The notes beneath the pieces were generated by a model that was not told the origin of the DNA, did no database searches, and saw only the letters and a program-made list of their open reading frames with translations. Shown here piece after piece: positions 42,314 through 51,503 of a DNA stretch of 64,000 nucleotides. How positions within the stretch are numbered: position 1 is the stretch's first letter; each line of letters opens with the position of its first letter. Source of the DNA: a virus; IMG/VR virus record IMGVR_UViG_3300046787_000408, positions 186,001 to 250,000 of that record. One strand, 5' to 3'. Made by a program: the position numbers and the translations under genes.

Positions 42314-42751
42314 ATGGCCGATACTGTTGCTATTTCTGGGACCATCTCTCCTTCTTTCTCTAGTGCTGCTATTGGTGCAGAAGTCTGGATTGATCAACAC
42401 TGTGTGATCAATTGCGAACATGTAGACAGTGTAATCTCGTTTGAACACACACTTGACAACGGTGGCAGTGAGCACGAACTGCGAATTGTAATGAAACACA
42501 AACAAGCAGATCACACTCGCTTGGACGAACAAGGCAACATAGTTCAAGATGCTGTGTTCACAGTATCTGACCTAGAACTTGACGGTATCAACATCATGCA
42601 GATTGTTGTAGATCGTTCAGAATATACCCACGATTTTAATGGTTCTCAACCAACCAGTGTTCATCGATTCTACGGCGAAATGGGTTGCAATGGGACTGTG
42701 AGCATGAAGTTCTCTACTCCTGTTTACCTTTGGCTGTTGGAAAACATGTAA
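42314..42751 (+). CDS. Beta-rich virion-type protein
   Basis: 145 residues. MADTVAISGTISPSF start, then HCVINCEHVDSVISFEHTLDNG and a His-rich middle. Pattern of beta strands without membrane or catalytic signature; probably structural. The stop is three bases before the next late-type hexamer. Confidence 0.7.
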   Translation: MADTVAISGTISPSFSSAAIGAEVWIDQHCVINCEHVDSVISFEHTLDNGGSEHELRIVMKHKQADHTRLDEQGNIVQDAVFTVSDLELDGINIMQIVVDRSEYTHDFNGSQPTSVHRFYGEMGCNGTVSMKFSTPVYLWLLENM

Positions 42752-42753
42752 AC

Positions 42754-42759
42754 TAAATA
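42754..42759 (+). promoter_or_regulatory. Late-type TAAATA promoter, leaderless spacing
   Basis: TAAATACTGGCATG, five bases from hexamer to ATG, identical over 14 bases to the site before the superoxide dismutase gene. Confidence 0.6.
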
Positions 42760-42764
42760 CTGGC

Positions 42765-43562
42765 ATGACCACAATTGTAATCATGCCTGGCGGCTTCCAT
42801 CCCTATCACGCAGGGCATCACGCCCTTTATCAAAGTGCGCAACGCACATTTCCTGATGCCGAAGTGTATGTTGCTGCAACCAACGATACCAGTTCAAGAC
42901 CTTTTCCGTTTGCTGTAAAAGAAAAACTAGCCCGATTAGCCGGAGTTGAAACTGGGCACTTTGTACAAGTAAGTTCGCCATTTCGTGCGGCCGAAATAAC
43001 CAGCAAGTACAATCCTGAAAAAGACGTCTTGATCTTTGTGCGCAGTGAAAAAGACGCCAACTCGCAACCACAACCTGGCGGAGTCAAAAAAGACGGGTCA
43101 CCTAGTTACCTACAACCTTTGTTGGGTGCTCGAAAGCTAGAGCCATTTGCCAAGCATGCTTACATGGCCTACTTGCCCACAGTAGAGTTTGGTCCAGGTA
43201 TGACGTCGGCCACACAGATTCGTAGTGCTTGGCCCAGTTTAGACGAACGCCGCAAAACAGCTCTTGTGATGAGCCTGTACCCCAAGACGCAAAGCAACAC
43301 CAAGTTAGCTGCCACAGTGGTCAAACTGTTGGACACAGCCATTGGCAGTGAGCATGGTGTGGCGGAAGGTGCTCCGATTGTGGTAGCACAGGCTCCTATC
43401 GATATTCGCAATCCTAAAAAGGCTCCACAGCCATATAGAAATCAGGGCGACATTGTTCCGCCAACAACCCCGCCAAGCACTGAGAAGCGTGGCGTTAAAG
43501 GTCGTCCTGGTCAAAGACCTATGCCTCAACACAACGAAAACAACGATTACCTAGATGAATGA
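42765..43562 (+). CDS. Nucleotidyltransferase with GVAE|G-linked tail
   Basis: 265 residues. MPGGFHPYHAGHHALYQSA is the HxGH-type ATP site of the nucleotidylyl transferase superfamily (NMN or cytidylyl transferases), and MTSATQIRSAWPS the second ATP-binding ISSTxIR motif. Substrate not certain: NMN adenylyltransferase would connect to nadE. Residues 199-202 are VAEG, a putative prohead-protease site after Glu201, followed by a 64-residue Pro-rich tail that would be split off. This suggests a capsid-associated enzyme. Confidence 0.82.
   Translation: MTTIVIMPGGFHPYHAGHHALYQSAQRTFPDAEVYVAATNDTSSRPFPFAVKEKLARLAGVETGHFVQVSSPFRAAEITSKYNPEKDVLIFVRSEKDANSQPQPGGVKKDGSPSYLQPLLGARKLEPFAKHAYMAYLPTVEFGPGMTSATQIRSAWPSLDERRKTALVMSLYPKTQSNTKLAATVVKLLDTAIGSEHGVAEGAPIVVAQAPIDIRNPKKAPQPYRNQGDIVPPTTPPSTEKRGVKGRPGQRPMPQHNENNDYLDE
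43350..43370 (+). repeat. GVAEG-coding 21-nt repeat, copy 3
   Basis: GAGCATGGTGTGGCGGAAGGT, in frame, encoding EHGVAEG; two differences from copies 2 and 5. Confidence 0.83.
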
Positions 43563-44691
43563 CGTGTACTGCCCTTTGATATTCAAAGGTATGTATTTGG
43601 AACGGCACAGTGCTGATACCAGTTTAGTTGCACCTTGTTGCGCTGCAACTGGAGAATTGGTCAACAACTCTCAGGTTAATTTTAACACTAATCCTTTTTT
43701 GTCAAGGCTTCGTAAAGAAAACCAAGACGGCATTGCCAGCAAAGAATGCAATGTGTGTTGGGATCAAGAGAAATATACTGGCCGTAGCCTTAGAACCAGT
43801 TCAGTTGAGTACTATGCTAATTTCAAAGATAGTCCGTTACAAACAACAGAATTAAAAAATCTAGACTGGAACGTAGAACCAATATGCAACGCCAAATGCG
43901 TTATATGCAGTAGTTACCACAGTAGCGCTTGGGCCGCTGAAGATCAAAAATTTATACCCGGTGCTGCTTTGCCTATACGAACAGCCTCACTAGCAAAAAG
44001 CAACAGTATTATTGATGCTGTGGATTTTTCAACTGTAAAAAGAGTTTATTTCAACGGTGGGGAACCAGTACTAAGTCAGGACCCTGAATTTATTTTACAA
44101 AAATTAGCAGATTCTGGAAACCTTGAAAACACTCAAATAGCATTCAACATGAACGGCAGTCGTATGCCTTCAAAGAATCTAATTGATTTGCTCAAGAGAG
44201 CAGAACATGTTACTGTGTTTTTGAGTATTGACGGCACCGATCAACAATTTGAATACATACGGTATCCTCTGAACTGGATCCAGGTCATGTCCAATATTGA
44301 TCAAATAATGCAAATGGGATTCGACGAGGTCTGCATGACCACTGCACTGGGTATTCATAATATTCATATTGCCCAGAGCACCGAAGATTGGTGGAATGAT
44401 TATACAAAAAGTTATCGTGATCAAATTGGTATAAACAATACGTATCAACTTGTGGTTGGGTTGCTTGGTATCAACTCAGCTAGTAGCACTCTTAAAGATC
44501 AACTGTTGATAGATTTTCAGGGACAGCCTGGGAGGGTCGCTGAGCTAGTAATCAATTGTTTGGAATCATGCACAGGTAGCAACCAATGGATTGATTGGTT
44601 AGATACGTTGGATCGTCGGAGAGCTTTGAGTTGGCGTCAAACTTTTCCTGAGCTATATCTAGCTGTGCAGCGAGAAGGGGCTGCAAAATAA
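43555..44691 (+). CDS. Radical SAM protein (twitch/SPASM type) 1
   Basis: 378 residues. CNAKCVIC (about residues 112-119) is the CX3CX2C cluster motif and VYFNGGEPVL the SAM-binding GGEP; FLSIDGTDQQFEYIR follows. N-terminal CPLIF...APCCAATGE and CNVCWDQEK look like auxiliary Cys motifs. Similar proteins occur in T4-like cyanophages, with unknown substrates, often near glycosyltransferases as here. It overlaps the nucleotidyltransferase gene by eight bases. Confidence 0.88.
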   Translation: MNDVYCPLIFKGMYLERHSADTSLVAPCCAATGELVNNSQVNFNTNPFLSRLRKENQDGIASKECNVCWDQEKYTGRSLRTSSVEYYANFKDSPLQTTELKNLDWNVEPICNAKCVICSSYHSSAWAAEDQKFIPGAALPIRTASLAKSNSIIDAVDFSTVKRVYFNGGEPVLSQDPEFILQKLADSGNLENTQIAFNMNGSRMPSKNLIDLLKRAEHVTVFLSIDGTDQQFEYIRYPLNWIQVMSNIDQIMQMGFDEVCMTTALGIHNIHIAQSTEDWWNDYTKSYRDQIGINNTYQLVVGLLGINSASSTLKDQLLIDFQGQPGRVAELVINCLESCTGSNQWIDWLDTLDRRRALSWRQTFPELYLAVQREGAAK

Positions 44692-44713
44692 TTGTCATGA
44701 TCAACTGAGCCGT

Positions 44714-44719
44714 TAAATA
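44714..44719 (+). promoter_or_regulatory. Late-type TAAATA promoter
   Basis: CGTTAAATATG, 26 bases upstream of the glycosyltransferase ATG, with TGGAGA as ribosome site. Confidence 0.5.
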
Positions 44720-44745
44720 TGTCTATAATTTAACTGGAGAACCCA

Positions 44746-45594
44746 ATGGCTGAACAGCAAATCCAAGTCAATATTGACTACCTTCGCACTACTCGTGTAC
44801 ACATCTGCATGCCCTGTTATGGTGGTATGCTAACTGAACAAACTTTCATGAGCTTTGTTAAATGGGCCAACACATGCCGCCAGTTGGGCATTGACTGGAC
44901 TGTGGAAACCATGACCAACGAAAGCTTGATTAGTCGAGCACGTAATACTCTTTCTGCTAAGTTTTTACATACAGAAGGCTCAACACACTTGATGTTTATT
45001 GACGCAGACATTGGTTGGGAACCCTGGCATCTGTTGGCTTTGCTGAACGCAGACAAAGATGTGATTGGTGGTTTGTACCCCATGAAGAGCTTGCCTGTGA
45101 AATGGTGCGTGAACGGTATTCCTGGACAAGTGGAAGACCCTGAATCCAACTTGATTGAAGTTACCAAGACTGGTACTGGTTTCTTGTTGATCAAACGTGA
45201 AGTATTTGACAAACTCAATGCACACCCTGCTGTGCGTCCTTTCAGCAATGACATTGGCCTGGACCCTGCACTGAATCAGTACATGAAAACCTACTTTGAT
45301 ACTGCTGTGCGTGAAGGCCGCTACTACTCAGAAGACTGGACATTCTGTGAAAACTGGCGTGACATTGGCGGACAAGTGTTTGTGGACAAACGTATTTTGC
45401 TCAAGCACGTGGGCACATACACATTTGATTACGGCACACACGAAAAGCTCTACAAAGATCTTGGCGAAATGTTCAATCCCAAGGCCACTGTGGTTACTGC
45501 ACCAGTACTAACTGCTGCTACAACACCGCATGACTTGGCTGCACAACCTGCTCCTGCCATGGAGACTGAAGTGCTGGCATCTAGCAAGAAATAA
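44746..45594 (+). CDS. GT-A glycosyltransferase-like protein
   Basis: 282 residues. RVHICMPCYGGMLTEQ, SLISRARNTLSAKFL, and HLMFIDADIGWEP with the DxD metal motif are a GT-A fold nucleotide-sugar transferase; GLYPMK and YYSEDWTFCENWR complete the pattern common in myoviruses. Ala/Pro-rich C-terminal tail. It could glycosylate DNA, virion protein or a host polymer. Confidence 0.82.
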   Translation: MAEQQIQVNIDYLRTTRVHICMPCYGGMLTEQTFMSFVKWANTCRQLGIDWTVETMTNESLISRARNTLSAKFLHTEGSTHLMFIDADIGWEPWHLLALLNADKDVIGGLYPMKSLPVKWCVNGIPGQVEDPESNLIEVTKTGTGFLLIKREVFDKLNAHPAVRPFSNDIGLDPALNQYMKTYFDTAVREGRYYSEDWTFCENWRDIGGQVFVDKRILLKHVGTYTFDYGTHEKLYKDLGEMFNPKATVVTAPVLTAATTPHDLAAQPAPAMETEVLASSKK

Positions 45595-45612
45595 CACATT
45601 CTAACTCAGCGG

Positions 45613-45618
45613 TAAATA
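45613..45618 (+). promoter_or_regulatory. Late-type TAAATA promoter, leaderless spacing
   Basis: GGTAAATACATTCATG: five bases to the ATG at 45624, no Shine-Dalgarno. Confidence 0.6.
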
Positions 45619-45623
45619 CATTC

Positions 45624-48600
45624 ATGAATACCGCTGAGTTAGATTCCTATAGCCTTGACGATGCCGTCAAGTTCAACCAAGACTTGAACCCCCGCCTGTG
45701 GCACAAACAGCGCATGCGACCTGAGGTGCGTGAAAAGCTGTTGGAGATTGCAGCAGACTTCAAACAAAGCCTGGGACTGTCAGACCTTGAAGTCAAAGAC
45801 ATCACAGTATCAGGGTCCAACGCAGGTTTTACCTATACTCCACACTCAGACATTGATCTGCATCTTGTGGTAGACATTCCCCAAGCAGACACTAGCGATG
45901 TTTATCGTGAACTGTTTGACGCCAAGAAATACCAATACAACGCTGAACACAATATCACCATTGGTGGATATGATGTAGAGTTGTATGTGGAAAATGCCAA
46001 TCAACCACCAGTTAGTCAAGGTATGTACAGCCTTGTAAAAGATGACTGGATCAACATTCCCAAGCGTAGACGCAGCACTGTAAACGACGATGCTGTGCGC
46101 AGCAAGTATGGGGATCTCAAGCACAGAATACAAACTGCTGTAGACAGCAAAGATCACGAACAGATTTCTGCTATGGCAGCAAAGATCAAAAAAATGCGCC
46201 AAACTGGCCTGGCTCGCAGTGGTGAGATGGGTCCTGAGAATTTGGCTTACAAGATGCTCCGAGCACAAGGCTACATCAAGAAACTGTACGATGCTAGAAC
46301 TGCTGCTCGCGATCTTGAACTCAGTTTGACTGAGCGCAAGAAAAAGAAAAAGCGAGTTCGCTACGGTTTCTGGAGTCCAGGTTTTGCATTTGGAGACGGC
46401 GACAGCGGAGATGGCGGAGGCGGTGGTGAAAGTATTCAAGAAGTATCAGTTACCCCAGACGGTGTTAGTCCCAGTACCAAGATGTTTTTGGAACAAGATT
46501 CTGCCAAAGATGTTGATGTTCTAAAAAGTTTTGCACGTTACGTAAGCGGTGAGCTAGGCCTTGCTAAAATACCCAAGATTATTATCAAGCGCAAGCCTGA
46601 GTGGTCTGAACAAAATGGCAGCTTTGGACAGTATGTGCCTGAGCTCAATCAACTCACACTGAGTCTGCATGGTCGTCACATTGTGGATGTGTTGCGTACC
46701 TTGGCTCATGAGCTTACACATGCGCATCAACAACAGACCACAGGTATTCCTGACAACGGCGGCGATACCGGCAGTGAATTTGAAAACGAAGCCAATGCTC
46801 GTGCAGGCGAATTCATGCGTCATTTTGCTGATACCCACCCTGAATACTTTGATTCACGAACACTAGGCGAAAGCTCAGGCTACATTCCTACTGCTGCTGA
46901 AAAGAACGATCCACGTTTTGTAATGGCACTGAGTCCCGACGTTCAGCCAGGGGCAACTGGCAAGAATGCCAACCGCATGAGCTTGAAAACTGATGCACAG
47001 GGCCGTCCACAGCAGGCTCGTACAAACGGGCTAGTAGAATCCATGTCTCGAGAATTTGCCAAATTCCAATCAAAAGAAGAACCCTGGGACAGAGATAGCT
47101 ACGAGCCGCCAGGCCCAGAGTTTGAACCACAGATGCCAGCGGGCACAACTGAGATTGACGTAAAAGATCTTACAGACTGGTACAGACTTGGCATGGATAT
47201 CAGCGACATGGATGATGCCAAACCTGAAGATTACAATCAAGGTCCTCCAGATACTGTGGTAACATTTGCCAGCGACGAACTAGAACAGACCTATCTAAAA
47301 CAAATGAAGAGACTGGGGCTAAAGACAAAAGATCTAGATCCTGATGTCAAGGGTGGCGTGGACGTATCCGACCAGCATCAGCCCAAAGAAGACTTGTTGG
47401 AAATCAAAATGACCGGCAAAAACCTGCGAGCCGAAGCTGCCAAGACAGGCGCACAAGCTGGTATGGAATTTGAAATGATTGTGCCCAACACCGAAACCGA
47501 TGTTGAACCAGAATACGAACCTGACATGGATCAGGATCAACGTACTAGAAGTTTCAGTGACATTCGCGACTTCTTTCATGATGGTGACTACAATGGACGT
47601 AGACAAGTAGATAACCTGATGGATGAGTTAATTGGTGAGTACGAAGAATGGAAGCAGGAACAAACTGCTGAGCAATGGGATCGTGACGGTGTAGATTACA
47701 TGCGTGACTTTATTGAAGTCAATGAGTTGTTTGATCGCGACGAAGCCATGCTTCAAGCTAGAGCTGATGTTGTTGCAGCCAATCCTGACCTGCCGCCAGA
47801 GTCAGAAGACTTCACACAATTACTCACTGCCAGACTTGATGAACTACAAGAACAGTTTGTGCTAGAATCGTTTGAAGCTGGTGGCCGTATCTACAATGAC
47901 GCATTTGAAACATTTGCAGAAGAACAAAACGAAGAATACGACGAACGCAGTTTCTTGGATGACCGATATACCTACATGAGTGACATTCAAAGCAACTTTG
48001 ATATCAGCTGGCCCTATTACATTGACATCAACGATGGCCAAGGTGGAGATATGGACATTGATCAAGTGGCAGATGAGTTCAGTTCTTACATGGGCAAGCC
48101 TGTTAATGCCAGTCGCCAGTATCATGGTGGTCGTCGTGAAGCAGGAACTTATGTTGTGGAACCTGATGGTAGTCTAGAAGGCGACAATCCTGGCGATGGT
48201 GGCTTGGAATTTGTTAGCCCGCCCATGCCTATAGATGAAATGATTTCAGACTTGAACAAGGTCAAGTCCTGGGCAGACAAGACTGGTTGCTACACCAACG
48301 ACTCAACTGGCTTGCATATCAACATTTCGGTGCCCGACTATTCAATTGACAAGCTGGACTATGTTAAACTGGCCATACTCATGGGCGACGAATACATTCT
48401 GGACTTGTTTGGCCGCTCGGGCAACACCTATGCTAAATCAGCCATGGGCAAGATCAAATCAGCGCTGAAGCAAAAGCCTGAAGCCGCTGCACAAATCATG
48501 GACTTGATGAAACAAGGTCTGGACGGTGCTGCAACCAAGGCCATACACACAGGTATCACAGACAAGTATACTTCAATCAACACCAAGACTGGCTACATTG

Positions 48601-49814
48601 AATTCCGTAGCCCTGGTGGCGACTGGCTGGACAGCAACTTTGCCAATATTGAAAACACCCTGTTGCGTTTTACTGTGGCCCTGAGTGCTGCTATCAACCC
48701 CGAAGCGTACCGCAAAGAATACTTGACCAAGCTGTACAAGTTGTTGTCTGAAGGCATGGCGGACAAGAGTGACGTAAACGTTATTCAGTTGTTCTCCAAC
48801 TATTCGGCTGGCGAACTAGACAAACCTGCCTTGATACGTCAAGTGCGTCAAAAGCAATTGGCTCGCAATGTTGCCAAGGGCAAAACCACTGGACCAATGT
48901 GGTGGGATGTTTCTAGACCAGGATACATGAGCAGCATCGAAGTTGTTGCTAACAGCAAAGAAGAAGCCATTGATGTTGCATTACAGCCAGGCAATTATCC
49001 AGACTGGGCAAGTGCTAGAAATACATTACAAGCTAAACCATTACGTCCATACGAGGCACCCAAGACAAAAGCTGCTGAACCTGCTGCGGACAGTCAAGGC
49101 AACTGGGGACTCTGGATGGCTTACAACAATCGCTTTATTAGACAACCAGGACAGATAGACTATAACGTTATACGTAGATTCCCTAGCCAAGCGGCTGCAA
49201 TGGCGTTCTTGGAGAGAACACGAGAAGAAAATCCCAACATGCGAACAGACGTTGAAGTTCGCGAGATTCCTGCAGACTACCAGTTAATTAGTACACCTGC
49301 GGGCAGACCAGCTACACCGCCTGTTAACCGCAATACGCTAATGCCAACCGGCCCTGGACCTTGGGAAGTGTTTAGAATAAGCGATGGGTCAAGTGTAGCA
49401 GAATTGGGACAGACCAACCGTATGGGTGCTGAAGTAGAAGCTCGTAGAGTAATTGATCAACGTCGAGAAGCTCCAGAACTGTATGGTGTGCGAACCATTA
49501 GTACTCCAGTTCCTGGATCTACAGTAGATCTGCAACGTCAACGAGCAGCACAACAAAATGACCAAGCACAAGGTGGCATCGTTGATGTAGCTGGCGAACA
49601 GCCAACAGCACCACGCACATTAACTACTCCAGGACAAGCACAACAACAGTGGACCGGTGAGTGGTTGGTGCTAGATCCCAACGGTCGTGAATTACATAGA
49701 TTCAGTGGCATTGGCAATGTACAAGCTGATGCCAATAGACACGCTGTTAACTGGTTACGAGCACATCCTGGCGCCATGCAAGCAGGTGTTACAGTGGTTC
49801 CGGAGATGGCATAA
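45624..49814 (+). CDS. Giant multidomain protein: nucleotidyltransferase, HExxH protease, amidoligase-like
   Basis: 1396 residues. (1) A Pol-beta type nucleotidyltransferase: VSGSNAGFTYTPHSDIDLHL, about residues 55-150. (2) A basic linker KKKKKRVRYG near 240. (3) A zinc metallopeptidase-like region: VLRTLAHELTHAHQQ with HELTH at 362-366 and a downstream FENEANARAGEF. (4) A putative amidoligase: GMEFEMIVP at about 613, then LEFVSPPMP and TGLHINISVP, to about 1100. (5) Low-complexity Gln/Pro-rich C-terminal repeats. Candidate prohead-protease sites include LSE|G at 1043/1044 and LVE|S upstream. No Shine-Dalgarno. I infer a packaged polyprotein. Confidence 0.8.
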   Translation: MNTAELDSYSLDDAVKFNQDLNPRLWHKQRMRPEVREKLLEIAADFKQSLGLSDLEVKDITVSGSNAGFTYTPHSDIDLHLVVDIPQADTSDVYRELFDAKKYQYNAEHNITIGGYDVELYVENANQPPVSQGMYSLVKDDWINIPKRRRSTVNDDAVRSKYGDLKHRIQTAVDSKDHEQISAMAAKIKKMRQTGLARSGEMGPENLAYKMLRAQGYIKKLYDARTAARDLELSLTERKKKKKRVRYGFWSPGFAFGDGDSGDGGGGGESIQEVSVTPDGVSPSTKMFLEQDSAKDVDVLKSFARYVSGELGLAKIPKIIIKRKPEWSEQNGSFGQYVPELNQLTLSLHGRHIVDVLRTLAHELTHAHQQQTTGIPDNGGDTGSEFENEANARAGEFMRHFADTHPEYFDSRTLGESSGYIPTAAEKNDPRFVMALSPDVQPGATGKNANRMSLKTDAQGRPQQARTNGLVESMSREFAKFQSKEEPWDRDSYEPPGPEFEPQMPAGTTEIDVKDLTDWYRLGMDISDMDDAKPEDYNQGPPDTVVTFASDELEQTYLKQMKRLGLKTKDLDPDVKGGVDVSDQHQPKEDLLEIKMTGKNLRAEAAKTGAQAGMEFEMIVPNTETDVEPEYEPDMDQDQRTRSFSDIRDFFHDGDYNGRRQVDNLMDELIGEYEEWKQEQTAEQWDRDGVDYMRDFIEVNELFDRDEAMLQARADVVAANPDLPPESEDFTQLLTARLDELQEQFVLESFEAGGRIYNDAFETFAEEQNEEYDERSFLDDRYTYMSDIQSNFDISWPYYIDINDGQGGDMDIDQVADEFSSYMGKPVNASRQYHGGRREAGTYVVEPDGSLEGDNPGDGGLEFVSPPMPIDEMISDLNKVKSWADKTGCYTNDSTGLHINISVPDYSIDKLDYVKLAILMGDEYILDLFGRSGNTYAKSAMGKIKSALKQKPEAAAQIMDLMKQGLDGAATKAIHTGITDKYTSINTKTGYIEFRSPGGDWLDSNFANIENTLLRFTVALSAAINPEAYRKEYLTKLYKLLSEGMADKSDVNVIQLFSNYSAGELDKPALIRQVRQKQLARNVAKGKTTGPMWWDVSRPGYMSSIEVVANSKEEAIDVALQPGNYPDWASARNTLQAKPLRPYEAPKTKAAEPAADSQGNWGLWMAYNNRFIRQPGQIDYNVIRRFPSQAAAMAFLERTREENPNMRTDVEVREIPADYQLISTPAGRPATPPVNRNTLMPTGPGPWEVFRISDGSSVAELGQTNRMGAEVEARRVIDQRREAPELYGVRTISTPVPGSTVDLQRQRAAQQNDQAQGGIVDVAGEQPTAPRTLTTPGQAQQQWTGEWLVLDPNGRELHRFSGIGNVQADANRHAVNWLRAHPGAMQAGVTVVPEMA

Positions 49815-50623
49815 TGAGAGCACAAGAATTTGTAACAGAACTGTTCCAACCAGGCAAAGACTGGAAGTGGAGTTTTCAGGGCAGTGAAGAAGCAGTAGCA
49901 GTATTCCATGTAGGCGAAGTTCCATACATGTTTCATGCTTATGGCGCTGACGGTGAATGGGAAGCAGAGTTCAAACGACACGGTAGCAAACTGGATCGAT
50001 TGCAAAAATTTGGACTAACTGGTACTGGAAACTCAGCAGAAGTTATGAGCACAGTGGTTGACATTATGCGAGCGTTCCTGGAAAAGTACAAAGACAAGAT
50101 ACAAGTGTTGTCGTTCAGCGCCAAAGAAGATTCACGCCAGGGCCTATATGCTAGAATGGTCAAACGACTGTTACCTGACTGGACCATGAAACAATCTGGT
50201 GAGCACTTTGTTCTTGTGGCTCCCAGACAAGATGTTACAGAAACCTGGGGAATTGAAAAATACGCCATTCCCTTGCCCATTGGTGACTATCTTGATCATG
50301 ACGAACACGATTTTGCTCCCCCGGGCAATTACAAAGATGTCGGCATCCTGCACGACGAAGTGTTTGACTTGATTGATACTGGGGCAGAGCCAGACGTTGT
50401 GCCTGCTGACGCCAAACAGTTGCTGGCCACTCAAGACTGGCTGACCAATGCTGGTGGTGACGGACCGTTGTTTGACGAGTACCCGGACAAGCCTGTGGTA
50501 TATGAAAAAGCTGGTAAGTACTACATTCTCGACGGGCATCACAGAACCACACGAGCTTGGAAAATGGGCAGACCCATCTCAATATACCTGTTTAGGGACG
50601 AACAATTAAAGGAATTTACATGA
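49814..50623 (+). CDS. Capsid-targeted GNAT-like/ParB-like fusion protein
   Basis: 269 residues, starting on the last base of the giant gene. N-terminal tag MRAQEFVTE|L. Residues 30-140 resemble an acetyltransferase-like fold (VLSFSAKEDSRQGLYARMVKRLLPDW). A linker has VTE|T, another possible cut. The C-terminal domain contains YYILDGHHRTTRAWKMGRPI, the ParB/sulfiredoxin-fold motif GHHRxxAA-type found in ParB-like nucleases and kinases. Activity is not proven. Confidence 0.75.
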   Translation: MRAQEFVTELFQPGKDWKWSFQGSEEAVAVFHVGEVPYMFHAYGADGEWEAEFKRHGSKLDRLQKFGLTGTGNSAEVMSTVVDIMRAFLEKYKDKIQVLSFSAKEDSRQGLYARMVKRLLPDWTMKQSGEHFVLVAPRQDVTETWGIEKYAIPLPIGDYLDHDEHDFAPPGNYKDVGILHDEVFDLIDTGAEPDVVPADAKQLLATQDWLTNAGGDGPLFDEYPDKPVVYEKAGKYYILDGHHRTTRAWKMGRPISIYLFRDEQLKEFT

Positions 50624-51291
50624 ATCCAAATTTTGACAACGAAGAATACGATGACGAAGCCGGCATGGCTGACAACAATCTTGAAACATTAAAACGTGCA
50701 GTTGAAGGCATTGATGATGTAATCAATGCAGGCGATAACTTGCCCGAATGGTGCCAAGAAAAGATTGCTGTGGCCAAGTCAATGCTGGTTGCAGTATGGG
50801 ACTACATGCGAAGCGAAGAACAGCGTGGTGACGATTCTGATTCAGGACCTGACGAGTTAACTCGTGTGTTAGAACTTAGTGGTATTGGAATTACAGAAGA
50901 TCTCAATGCTGATCGACAATTTGATATCATTGAAGAAATGGTTGAGCAACTGGCACTAGAGCACGGAGTTGATGCTGAACAAATCTGGGAAGACTTTGAA
51001 TCAGTAGACGACCATGAACTGTACGAAACTGCTGCATGGAGACGCAAAGAAGGCAAGAGCAAGAGTGGCGGCCTCAATGCCAAAGGTGTTGCTAGCTATC
51101 GTAGAGAGAACCCTGGTTCAAAACTGCAAACTGCTGTGACTACCAAGCCAAGCAAACTCAAGCCAGGATCAAAAGCAGCCAAGCGCCGCAAATCATTCTG
51201 TGCTAGAATGGGCGGAGTCAAAGGTCCAATGAAGAAGCCCAATGGCAAACCTACACGTAAAGCTCTAGCTCTACGTAAATGGAACTGCTGA
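50620..51291 (+). CDS. Acidic-basic bipartite protein with conserved phage C-terminus
   Basis: 223 residues. The N-terminal 130 are acidic and helical (DEAGMADNNLETLKRAVEG). The C-terminal 85, from AWRRKEGKSKSGGLNAKGV through ENPGSKLQTAVTTKPSKL to a final ALRKWNC, is a strongly basic domain conserved in T4-like phages; it should bind DNA. It overlaps the previous gene at ATGA. Possibly a packaged DNA-binding protein, although it lacks the MRAxEF tag. Confidence 0.75.
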   Translation: MNPNFDNEEYDDEAGMADNNLETLKRAVEGIDDVINAGDNLPEWCQEKIAVAKSMLVAVWDYMRSEEQRGDDSDSGPDELTRVLELSGIGITEDLNADRQFDIIEEMVEQLALEHGVDAEQIWEDFESVDDHELYETAAWRRKEGKSKSGGLNAKGVASYRRENPGSKLQTAVTTKPSKLKPGSKAAKRRKSFCARMGGVKGPMKKPNGKPTRKALALRKWNC

Positions 51292-51292
51292 T

Positions 51293-51499
51293 ATGCGAGC
51301 AAGTGAATTTGTAACTGAAAACTTTGCTGATGGCAAAGTAAAGGGCAAAAGTAGGCCTGGACGTGTGAAACGTTCGGGCGCTAGCTGTTCAGGAAGTGTT
51401 ACAGATCTACGTGCAAGAGCCAAAAATGCATCAGGCGAAAAAGCCCGGATGTATCATTGGTGTGCAAACATGAAATCAGGTCGCAACAAAAATAAATAA
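51293..51499 (+). CDS. Capsid-targeted small basic protein
   Basis: 68 residues. Tag MRASEFVTE|N, then GKSRPGRVKRSGASCSGSVT and EKARMYHWCANMKSGRNKNK. The mature part is very basic, with two Cys, and resembles known small phage proteins ending in WCANMKSGR. Size, charge and tag recall T4 internal proteins that travel with the DNA. Confidence 0.78.
   Translation: MRASEFVTENFADGKVKGKSRPGRVKRSGASCSGSVTDLRARAKNASGEKARMYHWCANMKSGRNKNK
51493..51498 (+). promoter_or_regulatory. Late-type TAAATA promoter, leaderless spacing
   Basis: AATAAATAACACTATG overlaps the previous stop and leaves five bases to the ATG at 51504; no Shine-Dalgarno. Confidence 0.55.
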
Positions 51500-51503
51500 C
51501 ACT

